DNA of 8,303 bases. It comes from an uncultured Pseudomonadota bacterium. Lineage in GTDB: Bacteria > Pseudomonadota > Gammaproteobacteria > Burkholderiales > Burkholderiaceae_C. The notes below the pieces were generated by a model. It did not search any database. It was not told the origin of the DNA and saw only the letters and a program-made list of their open reading frames with translations. Numbering within the stretch: the stretch's first letter is position 1; the number at the start of each line of letters is the position of its first letter. Shown here piece after piece: positions 1 to 6,974 of the stretch. The translations under genes and the position numbers were made by a program. The stretch spans positions 1-8,303 of the forward strand of contig ONTY01000058.1 in assembly GCA_900320815.1 (NCBI GenBank), given 5' to 3'.

Positions 1-920
1 TTCCAGCCCGGCACATACACTGTGGACAGGCGTCGCCGGGCGAGTTTTCCAAAACCATCATCTTTGGCAATGGCCAGCCCCGGCGCCGCAATATGAATGC
101 CCAGCATCACGCAGCCGCTGCCGAGTGCGCGCAGCGAAATGGCATCGTCAATTTCCGTGGTTTGAGAATCGTCAATGGAAAAGGCTGCTTCCGACGCTTC
201 TGGCAAATCGCCAAACGTGTCTTGCAACGGCGCCAAAGGCGGGAATCCCTCGCCTTGCGGAAAATATTCAAACAAAAACCGCTTCCAATGAAAATCGTAC
301 GCTGCGCCAATCGCCCCTGCCTTTTGCAGCAGCGCCAGCGGCGCCAGCCCGGTGGTGCGCGCCGCCTGCACCACCGCTTTATATTCCGGCGCATTTTTAT
401 TGGGCTTGAACAAAATCGGGAAAAGCTGCACGCGCACCTCATCCGGCGTGCGGCCAGCGGCCAGCTCTGCCGCCCAGGCATCCACTTGTTCGGCAATTTT
501 CTTGCGCTTTTCAATAGCCGCCAGCGCCTGCGCCACAATATCCGCTGGCGCTTTTTTAAAGCGCCCTTTACCCGCACGCCGAAAATAATGCGGCGCGCCG
601 TGCAACGCCAGCAGCATCGCCGCCTGCTGCACCGCGCCGGGCGCCGCGCCAAAATACTCGGCGGCCACCTGCGCAAAGCCAAACTCGCCCTCCGGCGCCG
701 CCTCCCACGCCAGCGGCAAATCCACGTCAGCGGCCTGCGCCTGCGCCTGCTCCAGCAGCGCCGCCGGCTCCGGCGACGCGAAGCGCAACACCTGCGCCGC
801 CGCCTTCACCTTCACGCGCCGGCCAGCGGGCAGCTCTACCTGCGCAGACGCCTCGGTCTCGGAAAGAATGCGGCCCGCCAGAAAGCGCCCCGCCTCGTCA
901 AACAACACATTCATCGTCAT
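1..920 (-). CDS. RNB-family (RNase II-like) exoribonuclease, N-terminal part, truncated by window edge
   Basis: This minus-strand frame is open from ATG 918-920 to the left edge (about 306 codons), so the C-terminal part lies outside the window. Seen: the protein starts MTMNVLFDEAGRFLAGRIL, then a charged KVKAAAQVL stretch, a helical middle region with FKPNKNAPEYKAVVQAART, and from about residue 247 the start of the RNB catalytic domain, FSIDDSQTTEIDDAIS, followed by LGIHIAAPGLA and RRLSTVYVPG. By alignment with E. coli RNase II, Asp250, Asp258 and Asp259 correspond to catalytic Asp201, Asp209 and Asp210; the Asp207 position is Glu256, which I recall as usual in the betaproteobacterial branch. 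Known for the family: Mg-dependent 3'-to-5' hydrolysis of RNA in the cytoplasm. ATG 912-914 (MNVLFDE) is an equally good start by family resemblance; neither has a clear Shine-Dalgarno. It is transcribed away from the membrane-protein array and is probably unrelated to it. Confidence 0.9.
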   Translation of the reverse strand, partial: MTMNVLFDEAGRFLAGRILSETEASAQVELPAGRRVKVKAAAQVLRFASPEPAALLEQAQAQAADVDLPLAWEAAPEGEFGFAQVAAEYFGAAPGAVQQAAMLLALHGAPHYFRRAGKGRFKKAPADIVAQALAAIEKRKKIAEQVDAWAAELAAGRTPDEVRVQLFPILFKPNKNAPEYKAVVQAARTTGLAPLALLQKAGAIGAAYDFHWKRFLFEYFPQGEGFPPLAPLQDTFGDLPEASEAAFSIDDSQTTEIDDAISLRALGSGCVMLGIHIAAPGLAIAKDDGFGKLARRRLSTVYVPGW

Positions 921-1326
921 AGGGGAGCGGATTGTGGCAGCGCGCGGCAGGAACTGCTGCGCTGCAAAAAGTGAAGCGCGCTACCCCTCAGCCTGCGCGC
1001 ACAACAAGGCCGAGGTGAAACCCATTGGTTTTGGCAAAGCAAATCACCACTCGTCCCGACAGCATTGACTTTGGGTATACATGCTGCTACCCGCAGCAAC
1101 TGCCGGCAATCAAATACAGGAACCACAGCCGCCGAGTCCCCACAGCCAATACAGTTTCAGCCCTCCACCTTTCGGTATCCGGCAAACTCAAAATCAGCAA
1201 CTCCATTCCATGCGCCACGCATGTGTGTTTTTGCATTTTCCAGCACCCTCGCCTGCATCTTGGCCGCTTTCAGGCGTGAGCGGATACGATTCATATCTGC
1301 CTCCCATCTTTTTCTGCACAGCCGCC
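921..1326. other. Divergent intergenic region, no convincing gene
   Basis: This stretch of about 400 bases lies between the minus-strand ribonuclease and the plus-strand array, so it should hold promoters for both directions. I see no tRNA, no strong inverted repeat and no convincing -35/-10 pair. The nearest candidates are a GTATAC sequence at 1075-1080 and TTGACT at 1065-1070, but their spacing to each other is wrong. The frame of the first array gene stays open upstream to ATG 1081, but the 82 extra residues are proline- and glutamine-rich and have no counterpart in the paralogues, so I treat it as non-coding. Confidence 0.6.
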
Positions 1327-2067
1327 ATGCCCAATCACCCTGCCCCTGACCACATCCCGCGCGTGTGGCGCGCCGCGTGCCAAAAACCGCTGCTGTGGCT
1401 GCCTGCCGCTTTGACAATAGTGACCGCACAGAGTGCAGTGGCTGCGGCGTGGATAGTGGTGGTTACAGTCACAGAAAACAGCAGCGGCTTTTTTGCGGCA
1501 GTGTGTATTCTTGTGCTGATGCCTCTCTCCATATCAGGCGTGCTACCGCTGCTGACTTTAATATTTTCCGGGGCGGCGCATCGGCATTTTCTTCCTGCCG
1601 TTCAGAATGCACATCCATTGCGCCGCCTGCTGCACGCCATTTTTTTCAGTGCGTGGCTGACAGCACTGCTTTTGGCTGTTTATGCAGGCGCGCTGTGGCT
1701 GTGGTTTTCTATCACCGCCTCCCGCCCCACAGTTTTTGCAGCGGCCAGCATTGCGTGCATATTCCTTCTTGCTGCGTGCAGCTTGTGGCTGGTTCTGTTG
1801 ATACTGCTGGCGCAAGTTTTGTCGGCGTGCTGTCTGCCATTTTTCACCGCCCTCATCCACGCCAGCCGTGCTGCACTGCACCCCGCGTGTTCTGCACACG
1901 CCGCCACGGTTGCCGCACTCACCACCATCGCCATCGCCCTGCATATTACACTTGACATAACAACGGCGCCGCTGCTGTTGCTCGCCATCACCGCTTACGC
2001 TTTTGCGCTGGACGCGCTCATCGTCCCCTGGCTGATGGCGCGCAAGATATTATTTGAATATTCTTGA
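1327..2067 (+). CDS. Polytopic membrane protein, short-type module S1
   Basis: This 246-residue protein of unknown function is the first copy of the array. It starts MPNHPAPDHIPRVWRAAC, then KPLLWLP at about residues 20-26. About six hydrophobic segments follow, with a basic loop HPLRRLLHA between the second and third. The short-type block LPFFTALIHASRAALHP (HASRAAL at 178-184) follows the long fourth segment, and PWLMARKI (234-241) closes the last segment. The ATG at 1327 was chosen because MPxxxxxIPR aligns with the S3 paralogue; there is no Shine-Dalgarno. Relative to S3, about 12 residues (LPATRSIHWIIT) are missing before VWRAA, so part of the N-terminal block is lost. It ends at TGA 2065-2067, four bases before the next ATG, so translation is probably coupled. 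The inner membrane is the expected location. Assignment to a BPSS1780-like family rests on resemblance from memory. Confidence 0.8.
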   Translation: MPNHPAPDHIPRVWRAACQKPLLWLPAALTIVTAQSAVAAAWIVVVTVTENSSGFFAAVCILVLMPLSISGVLPLLTLIFSGAAHRHFLPAVQNAHPLRRLLHAIFFSAWLTALLLAVYAGALWLWFSITASRPTVFAAASIACIFLLAACSLWLVLLILLAQVLSACCLPFFTALIHASRAALHPACSAHAATVAALTTIAIALHITLDITTAPLLLLAITAYAFALDALIVPWLMARKILFEYS

Positions 2068-2071
2068 AAAT

Positions 2072-3355
2072 ATGAATCACGAAAAATATCTCCCCATGCC
2101 TGCAGCTCCTCTCCCCTCTCCCACCGTACAAGCCACATGGCATATGCAGCCCGCTCGAGTGCCCGCGCTGCACGGACTGCGCTGGATTGTTGAAGCCTGG
2201 CGCATCATTGTTCAAAAGCCGCTGCTGTGGCTGCCCATCGGTTTGGCGCTTGGCGTTGTGCAGACATTTTTCTCTGTCATACTCCACGATTCATCCCCCT
2301 GGGCCGTGCTCCTTTATATGCTGCATATGTATATGGCTTTGGTGGTGGCCATCGTGATTCAGCGGCGCATCGGAGCGCCAATTGAGCCGATATTTGGCCC
2401 GCCGATGCCGCAGCGCCTGGCGTGGCACAAATGGGGGGTGCAAATTCTCATCTTTCTACCCGTCCACATCCTCATCCACGGGGCACTTGCCTGGCAATTG
2501 CGCTGCGAATTGGCTGGCAATATATCGCTGCTCATTGCCCTGCCGCTGGCGGCAGTGCTGGCGTGGCAGCTTCTCCTTCTTCTCGGCATTGGCAGCGGTG
2601 CCTATGCCCATACCAATCCCCTGCTGGTGTTTCGGCGCGCCGCAGTGCATATCATCGCCTCGCTGGTGGGTGTATTCATTGTTGTTGCCGCGCCCTATTG
2701 CATCCGTGCGCTGTATTTATTTTCTGATTGGCTTCTCGATAGTGCGCCACCTCTATCAGCGGCGGCATTTTTGAGCACTGCTGCACCTGTTTTGTCTCTT
2801 GCCCTCGCCACCTGGGCGCTGCTGGCGCAGGCGCTCGGTGCCATGCTCAACCTCCCATTGGCCGCTGCGCCCGCCCGCGCCGCCCGCACCATGTGGCGCA
2901 ACGCCCCGGCATTTGCCTTGTATCTTGCGCTGCTGGCGTGCGCCGCAGCAGGCGCTTTTATGGTGCTGGAACACCTGCCCGGCTCCGTGCTCCTGCCGGA
3001 AAATGCCGGCATTTCTAAAATCACCACGCTTGTGCGCCTTGCCGCTGCCGGCGCATGGTGCAATGTATGGCCGTATCTCGCAGGCAGCATAATCATTTTC
3101 CCAATTTTCGCCCTCACTCTCACCATCTCGCCCTGGCTCATGGTGCGCGATATATTTCGCGACGCAGCAGTGCCGGCTGATGAAAAAGGCATGGAAAATG
3201 AGCGAGAAGCTGCTGCTCTTTCCATCACCACGCACCCCGCCCGCGTACCTTTCTTTCGCGGATTGCGCTGGCTGTGTGTCGACGTATGGCGGCAGGCATT
3301 CAAAAAGCCGCTGCTCTGGCACTGGCAGCAGTGTGGGCAGTGTGCATTTATGTGA
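2072..3355 (+). CDS. Polytopic membrane protein: long-type module L2 plus frame-broken start of a second module
   Basis: A 427-residue frame of unknown function. The N-terminus carries ARVPALHGLRWIVEAWR and KPLLWLP (residues 28-55), followed by about eight hydrophobic segments. A loop GAPIEPIFGPPMP follows the second segment, the long-type block LLAQALGAMLNLP with RAARTMWRNAPAF lies in the second half, and PWLMVRDIF is at 354-362. Then comes a charged linker (DEKGMENERE) and a new module start, PARVPFFRGLRW (389-400) to KPLLW (412-416), after which the frame runs into TGA 3353-3355 with a non-membrane tail. The intended product is therefore probably a two-module protein reaching 4014. Start options are ATG 2072 (used here, four bases after the previous stop) and ATG 2096, which matches the MP.. 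start of the L5 paralogue; neither has a good Shine-Dalgarno. Confidence 0.75.
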   Translation: MNHEKYLPMPAAPLPSPTVQATWHMQPARVPALHGLRWIVEAWRIIVQKPLLWLPIGLALGVVQTFFSVILHDSSPWAVLLYMLHMYMALVVAIVIQRRIGAPIEPIFGPPMPQRLAWHKWGVQILIFLPVHILIHGALAWQLRCELAGNISLLIALPLAAVLAWQLLLLLGIGSGAYAHTNPLLVFRRAAVHIIASLVGVFIVVAAPYCIRALYLFSDWLLDSAPPLSAAAFLSTAAPVLSLALATWALLAQALGAMLNLPLAAAPARAARTMWRNAPAFALYLALLACAAAGAFMVLEHLPGSVLLPENAGISKITTLVRLAAAGAWCNVWPYLAGSIIIFPIFALTLTISPWLMVRDIFRDAAVPADEKGMENEREAAALSITTHPARVPFFRGLRWLCVDVWRQAFKKPLLWHWQQCGQCAFM

Positions 3356-4014
3356 TATGGGAAAGCGGCCTGGAGCACGACATTATGTACCGCCCGCCGG
3401 CACTTTCACTGGCGCTGCTGCCGCTGTGTGCGGCATTCTTTCCGGCGCAGCTGCATGAAAAAACCGGCACAAACGCAGCGCACGTCCCTTTCTGGCAGCG
3501 CCTGTTGCACGCGCTGGTGCTGGCGCTGCCTGTTTCTGTGCTGCCGCAAATAGTGGATGCAATACTGGCCACCATACTCAATTATGGGATGCAGTCTGGC
3601 GCAATATCCATGCCGCTGCCCGCGGTGCCTGGTTTTCTCGTCACAGACAGCGCGCTGTTTGCCTGTCTGTTTTTGACGTTTTGGGCACTGCTGGCACAAA
3701 CGCTGGCAGCGCACGGCGTGCCATTTTTCTTTGCCCTCTCCCACGCCAGCCGCGCCGTGTTGCGCCCTGTGTTTGTGCTGCATATTGTGGCGCTCTCGTG
3801 CCTGGCTGCATGGCAATCCGGGATACTCAGCATTCTCATCTTTTTCCCTGACACCCTGCCGCCCCTGCTCGATGAGTTTGCCGTACCGCTTGTCTTCCTC
3901 GGTGCAGCTGCATTTCTTGCTGCCTTTATGCTGGAGGTATTGCTGGCGCCACGCATAATGATGCGTGACATGTTCGCCAGCATGCCTGCAGAAAAACTTG
4001 AAAACCATGCCTGA
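3286..4014 (+). CDS. Short-type module S2, continuation in a shifted frame (probable frameshifted half of the preceding gene)
   Basis: This frame encodes the body of a short-type membrane module but not its N-terminal signature, which sits in the overlapping frame ending at 3355. Seen: hydrophobic LALAAVWAVCIYVIW, a loop with HVPFWQRLLHALVLALP, the block LLAQTLAAHGVPFFFALSHASRAVLRP, and an end segment with LAPRIMMRDMF, finishing ENHA. With one extra base near 3318 it would continue directly from KPLLW of the preceding frame. ATG 3286 is the first ATG in this frame and would give 242 residues, with no Shine-Dalgarno. ATG 3191 in the preceding frame may be the ancestral start of this module. 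The stop overlaps the next gene by 8 nt. It could be a pseudogene half, a sequence error, or independently translated; I favour a broken or mis-sequenced fusion. Confidence 0.65.
   Translation: MAAGIQKAAALALAAVWAVCIYVIWESGLEHDIMYRPPALSLALLPLCAAFFPAQLHEKTGTNAAHVPFWQRLLHALVLALPVSVLPQIVDAILATILNYGMQSGAISMPLPAVPGFLVTDSALFACLFLTFWALLAQTLAAHGVPFFFALSHASRAVLRPVFVLHIVALSCLAAWQSGILSILIFFPDTLPPLLDEFAVPLVFLGAAAFLAAFMLEVLLAPRIMMRDMFASMPAEKLENHA
3299..3330 (+). other. Frame break inside the L2-S2 two-module gene
   Basis: Up to TGG 3317-3319 the first frame encodes the family signature KPLLW. From GCA 3319-3321 the second frame encodes the expected first membrane segment. One additional G in the GG of this TGG (making GGG) would restore a single frame reading KPLLWALAAVWAV. 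The upstream TTC AAA AAG is not a canonical A-AAA-AAG slippery heptamer. Confidence 0.65.
4007..4014 (+). other. 8-nt stop/start overlap ATGCCTGA (S2/S3)
   Basis: The TGA of the S2 frame (4012-4014) lies inside the first codons of the next gene (ATG 4007). The context GAAAACCATGCCTGAAAAC recurs, with small changes, at two later junctions. No Shine-Dalgarno precedes it, so re-initiation by the terminating ribosome is the likely way the downstream gene is translated. Confidence 0.75.
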
Positions 4015-4846
4015 AAACTCCATCCCCCGCCTGCCTGCCACACGCAGCATACACTGGATTATTACCGTCTGGCGCGCAGCGTGGGAAAAACCGCTGTGGC
4101 TGCTTGCCCCTTTTGCCCTGGCTGCTGTGCAAATCGTGCTGCTGGCCGCCGCAGCAGCAGCCAGCGCCTGGTTCATAACGCGGGCTGAACCTCCTGGAGG
4201 CTTGACTTTTGTATTTGTCTCCACGGCACTGATATCCACCTTGTTTTTTGGAATTCTGCCGCTGCTTGTGGCGCCATTTTCTGCGGCGGCATGCCGCCAT
4301 TTTTTGCCTGTTTTTTCGGGCGTGCCACTGCAGCGCCGCCTGCAAAACGCGTGCACCTTGAGCGCACTGCTGCTGGTGCTGCTTTTCATCGTATTTCTGG
4401 CTGCACTATGGCCGTGGCATTCTTTGTTCTCCTCCACTGGCATCCTCTCAACCCGCACCCTTTTGGCTATCTATATTGTCGGCATTGTGTGCGAGTTTCA
4501 CGCAGCAGCATGTGGCATTTGGCTGGCGCTTGTGGCACTGCTGGCGCAGGCATTATTGACGTGCGGTCTGCCACTGTACACTTCCCTCACTCGTGCCAGC
4601 CGCGCTGCGCTGCGCCCTGCAGTTTTGCTGCACGCCGCCATCTTCGCTTTTTTTCCCGCCGCTGCGTTGCTGCTCAATACGCTGATGCTGAAAACACCAA
4701 GCCTGCTGCTGGAAACAATCTTTTACGGCGTTTTTCTTTATGCCTTTTTGCTAGACGCGCTCAAGGCGCCCTGGCTTATCGTGCGTGATATGTTTTTATC
4801 CCCGCCACAAGAAAAACCAGAAGAAAACACTAAAAACCATGTCTGA
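4007..4846 (+). CDS. Polytopic membrane protein, short-type module S3
   Basis: A 279-residue protein of unknown function with about six hydrophobic segments. The N-terminus MPENSIPRLPATRSIHWII leads into VWRAAWEKPLWLLAP; one leucine codon of the usual KPLLWLP is missing. A basic loop with RHFLPVF and PLQRRLQNA separates segments two and three and matches S1. The central helix LLAQALLTCGLP is followed by TSLTRASRAALRP (RASRAAL from residue 196), and the last segment ends PWLIVRDMF (255-263) with a charged cytoplasmic tail rich in Glu and Lys. The ATG 4007 start was chosen over an in-frame ATG at 3965 because it fits the overlap pattern and the MPE start of other copies. Its TGA overlaps the next ATG by 8 nt. 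It is most similar in layout to S1. Confidence 0.85.
   Translation: MPENSIPRLPATRSIHWIITVWRAAWEKPLWLLAPFALAAVQIVLLAAAAAASAWFITRAEPPGGLTFVFVSTALISTLFFGILPLLVAPFSAAACRHFLPVFSGVPLQRRLQNACTLSALLLVLLFIVFLAALWPWHSLFSSTGILSTRTLLAIYIVGIVCEFHAAACGIWLALVALLAQALLTCGLPLYTSLTRASRAALRPAVLLHAAIFAFFPAAALLLNTLMLKTPSLLLETIFYGVFLYAFLLDALKAPWLIVRDMFLSPPQEKPEENTKNHV
4839..4846 (+). other. 8-nt stop/start overlap ATGTCTGA (S3/L4)
   Basis: Same arrangement as at 4007-4014, in the context AAAAACCATGTCTGAAACC, with one base changed in the second codon. The upstream gene ends ..KNHV and the downstream one begins MSET. Confidence 0.75.
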
Positions 4847-6974
4847 AACCACTCCCTCTTCCATCCTTGTACCTACCCGTCTGCCTGCCACACGCGGCAT
4901 TGCCTGGTTTTTTGAACCCTGGCGCGCAGCCTTTCACAAGCCGCTGCTGTGGCTGCTGCTTGGCGGCATGGCGGGGCTGTGGCTGGCCGCGTTTGCCTTT
5001 GTTACCGCTTTTTTCCTGGGGCAGCCCTTGCTGGCGCTGGCCGAATTGCCCATCGCCGGAGCAGTGGCGGCGTGGGCGGCGTGGCGCTTTGTCACACGCG
5101 ATGCCGCTCCACGCCAGCCGTGGCGCACATGGGCACCTGGGGCGCTGCAGGCGGTGTTGCGCCGCGCCGCCATTGATATTGTGGTAGCACTGCCCGTGTG
5201 GCATCTCATGGGGCGCACGCCATTTGTGCTGCCGGCTCTCGCCGTGCTGCTCCTCGTGCCGCACTGCGGCGTGGAACTGGCACGCCACGCCACGGGCGCT
5301 GCCACCAGCGCGGGCGCGTGCCTGGTAGATGCGCGCGCCAGACGGCATATGACGGCGGTGAACTTGTTGCTGGCAGCGGCGCTGTGTATGGTGCTGCTGC
5401 CCGGCTGGTTTTTTGAAACTGGACTGCTGGCGGCGCTGGAAAATAGCGCAGTTCTGCTTCTTGGATTTGACCCAGCGTTCTGGGAAAGAATACCCATATT
5501 GCCTGCATTAGAAAATGCCAGCGCCCCGCTGCTGTTCCCGCTGGCGCTGGGCTTCCTGACATTTATCGCATGCCTGGCGCTGACACTGTGGACGCTACTG
5601 GCGCAGGTGCTGGCTGCGCTGCTGAATCTGCCCCTGCGAACAGCTTTGGCGCACGCTGCGCGCACCATGCATCGCAATATGCCCGCCTGCGCTGCGTACA
5701 TATGCACACTGGCGCTGTTTTGTGCGGCGTCATCCGCTGCTGCGATACTGCTGCTGCGTGGCTTTTTTATATTGGCACCGAACGTTGCCTTTGCCATCGC
5801 CTCAAAATATTCCATCAGTGTGCTGTTACCGCTGCTGTGCCTGGGTATATTTCTTATTTTCTTTGCCCTCACGCTGGAAATGCAGTTTGCCCCCTGGTTT
5901 ATGCTGCGCGATATGTTTGGCGCCGCTGCCATGCAGCCTGTGCCAGCGGCGCCAACTGAAAATGTGGCAGCAATGATGGGCTTAGCCGGGCCAGAAACGC
6001 TGCCCTCCGCTGCGTGGCGGGAGCGCCCCGCCCGCGTGCCCCTCTTGCACGGGCTGGGCTGGATTTCTGGCGCTTGGTGCCAGGTGTTTCACAAGCCGCT
6101 GCTGTGGCTGCCTGCGGGCGCGGCGCTGGCGGTGCATGGCATATTCTGGCTTGTCATATTCACGCGCGGTGCCGTGCTGCCATTGCTGGAATTTCAGGTG
6201 TTGCTGGCACTGGGCGTCATGCCGTTTTATACAAATATCACCGCCATATTCATGCAGCGCGCCATCAACGGCCCGGCGGACGCATTCATCGGCCCACCGC
6301 CGCCCGCCCCGCTGCAGCGCGCGCGCATGGTGCGTTTTCTCCCGTGGGCTATTGCGTACAACGCCGTGGTGTTTGGCGGCGTGGGCTGGATTTTCTGGCA
6401 CCATGATTTTACCCTCATCGCCCTGCCGCTTTTGTGTGTGCTGACTATGCTGTGCATTGACTGGCTTGGCTTGCGCAGCGGCTTCTACAGAAATATGGAT
6501 GCCATCATATTATCGCAACGCGCCGCGCAGCATTCATTGGTTTTGACGCTGATGCTGCTCATCATATTGGCCGCCACCGTCTATTTTGTGGTGCCGCTGC
6601 TGCCACAGCCGCTGCACCAATATCGGACAGCCATCCTATGCGCACTCTGCCTGGCGCTTGCCACATGGGCGCTGCTGGCGCAGATATTGGCGGCGCTGCT
6701 CAATTGGCCACTTGGTACAGCCCTCAAACGCGCTGCCGCTGCTCTGTGGCGCAACGCTGGCGCGTGCGCCTTATATATGCTGCTGCTCTCCGGCGCAATG
6801 TATGCTGCCACGTTCATTGCCCGCAGCACCGGCATATTGGGCACATTGCCCATCATTGGCGCGACATGGCTGCTGCTGTTCCTATTCATCATTTCTGCCA
6901 TGCTGCCGCCCTGGTTCATGGCGCGTGACATATTCAAAAAAGAATCAGACGAAACTCCGAAAACTCATGCCTGA
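4839..6974 (+). CDS. Two-module polytopic membrane protein L4a-L4b
   Basis: A 711-residue protein of unknown function made of two long-type modules in one reading frame. Module a: MSETTPSSILVPTRLPATRGIAWFFEPWR, KPLLWLL, about eight hydrophobic segments, LLAQVLAALLNLP with AHAARTMHRNMPA, and PWFMLRDMF (352-360). A Pro/Ala-rich linker of about 30 residues follows. Module b restarts at about 396 with RPARVPLLHGLGWISGAW and KPLLWLP, has a loop NGPADAFIGPPPPAP, the block LLAQILAALLNWP with RAAAALWRNAG, and PWFMARDIF (691-699). The ATG was placed at 4839 (overlap with the previous stop) rather than at the in-frame GTG 4785. This is an intact example of the fusion that is frame-broken in L2-S2. If each module has an even number of membrane spans, both would have the same orientation. 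Its stop overlaps the next gene by 8 nt. Confidence 0.87.
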   Translation: MSETTPSSILVPTRLPATRGIAWFFEPWRAAFHKPLLWLLLGGMAGLWLAAFAFVTAFFLGQPLLALAELPIAGAVAAWAAWRFVTRDAAPRQPWRTWAPGALQAVLRRAAIDIVVALPVWHLMGRTPFVLPALAVLLLVPHCGVELARHATGAATSAGACLVDARARRHMTAVNLLLAAALCMVLLPGWFFETGLLAALENSAVLLLGFDPAFWERIPILPALENASAPLLFPLALGFLTFIACLALTLWTLLAQVLAALLNLPLRTALAHAARTMHRNMPACAAYICTLALFCAASSAAAILLLRGFFILAPNVAFAIASKYSISVLLPLLCLGIFLIFFALTLEMQFAPWFMLRDMFGAAAMQPVPAAPTENVAAMMGLAGPETLPSAAWRERPARVPLLHGLGWISGAWCQVFHKPLLWLPAGAALAVHGIFWLVIFTRGAVLPLLEFQVLLALGVMPFYTNITAIFMQRAINGPADAFIGPPPPAPLQRARMVRFLPWAIAYNAVVFGGVGWIFWHHDFTLIALPLLCVLTMLCIDWLGLRSGFYRNMDAIILSQRAAQHSLVLTLMLLIILAATVYFVVPLLPQPLHQYRTAILCALCLALATWALLAQILAALLNWPLGTALKRAAAALWRNAGACALYMLLLSGAMYAATFIARSTGILGTLPIIGATWLLLFLFIISAMLPPWFMARDIFKKESDETPKTHA
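6967..6974 (+). other. 8-nt stop/start overlap ATGCCTGA (L4/L5)
   Basis: Third occurrence of the junction, context GAAAACTCATGCCTGAAACT. The upstream gene ends ..KTHA, as ..ENHA does at 4014, and the downstream gene begins MPET. Confidence 0.75.

Noticed and set aside
93..974. Plus-strand open frame of 293 residues over the ribonuclease
   Set aside because: It is Arg/Gln/His-rich and lies opposite the RNB gene, whose protein has clear family motifs.
1065..1081. Promoter made of TTGACT (1065) and GTATAC (1075)
   Set aside because: The two elements are only a few bases apart, so they cannot be a -35/-10 pair; neither has a good partner at 16-18 bases.
1081..1326. N-terminal extension of the first array gene from ATG 1081
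   Set aside because: The extra 82 residues are low-complexity and absent from every paralogue; MPxxxxxIPR at 1327 aligns with S3.
921..1326. tRNA or small RNA gene in the intergenic region
   Set aside because: No T-loop-like GTTCGA sequence, acceptor stem pairing or strong hairpin with a T run was found.
3299..3320. Programmed -1 ribosomal frameshift site at TTC AAA AAG
   Set aside because: The heptamer is C-AAA-AAG, not A-AAA-AAG, and slipping there would lose KPLLW; no obvious stimulatory hairpin or upstream Shine-Dalgarno is seen.
3406..4458. Long minus-strand open frame of 350 residues
   Set aside because: It lies opposite S2 and S3 and is Arg/Gln/His/Ala-rich with no recognisable motif; a shadow of GC-rich coding sequence.
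4934..5932. Minus-strand open frame of 332 residues
   Set aside because: It is the reverse complement of the clearly coding two-module gene, with Ser/Ala/Arg-rich shadow composition.
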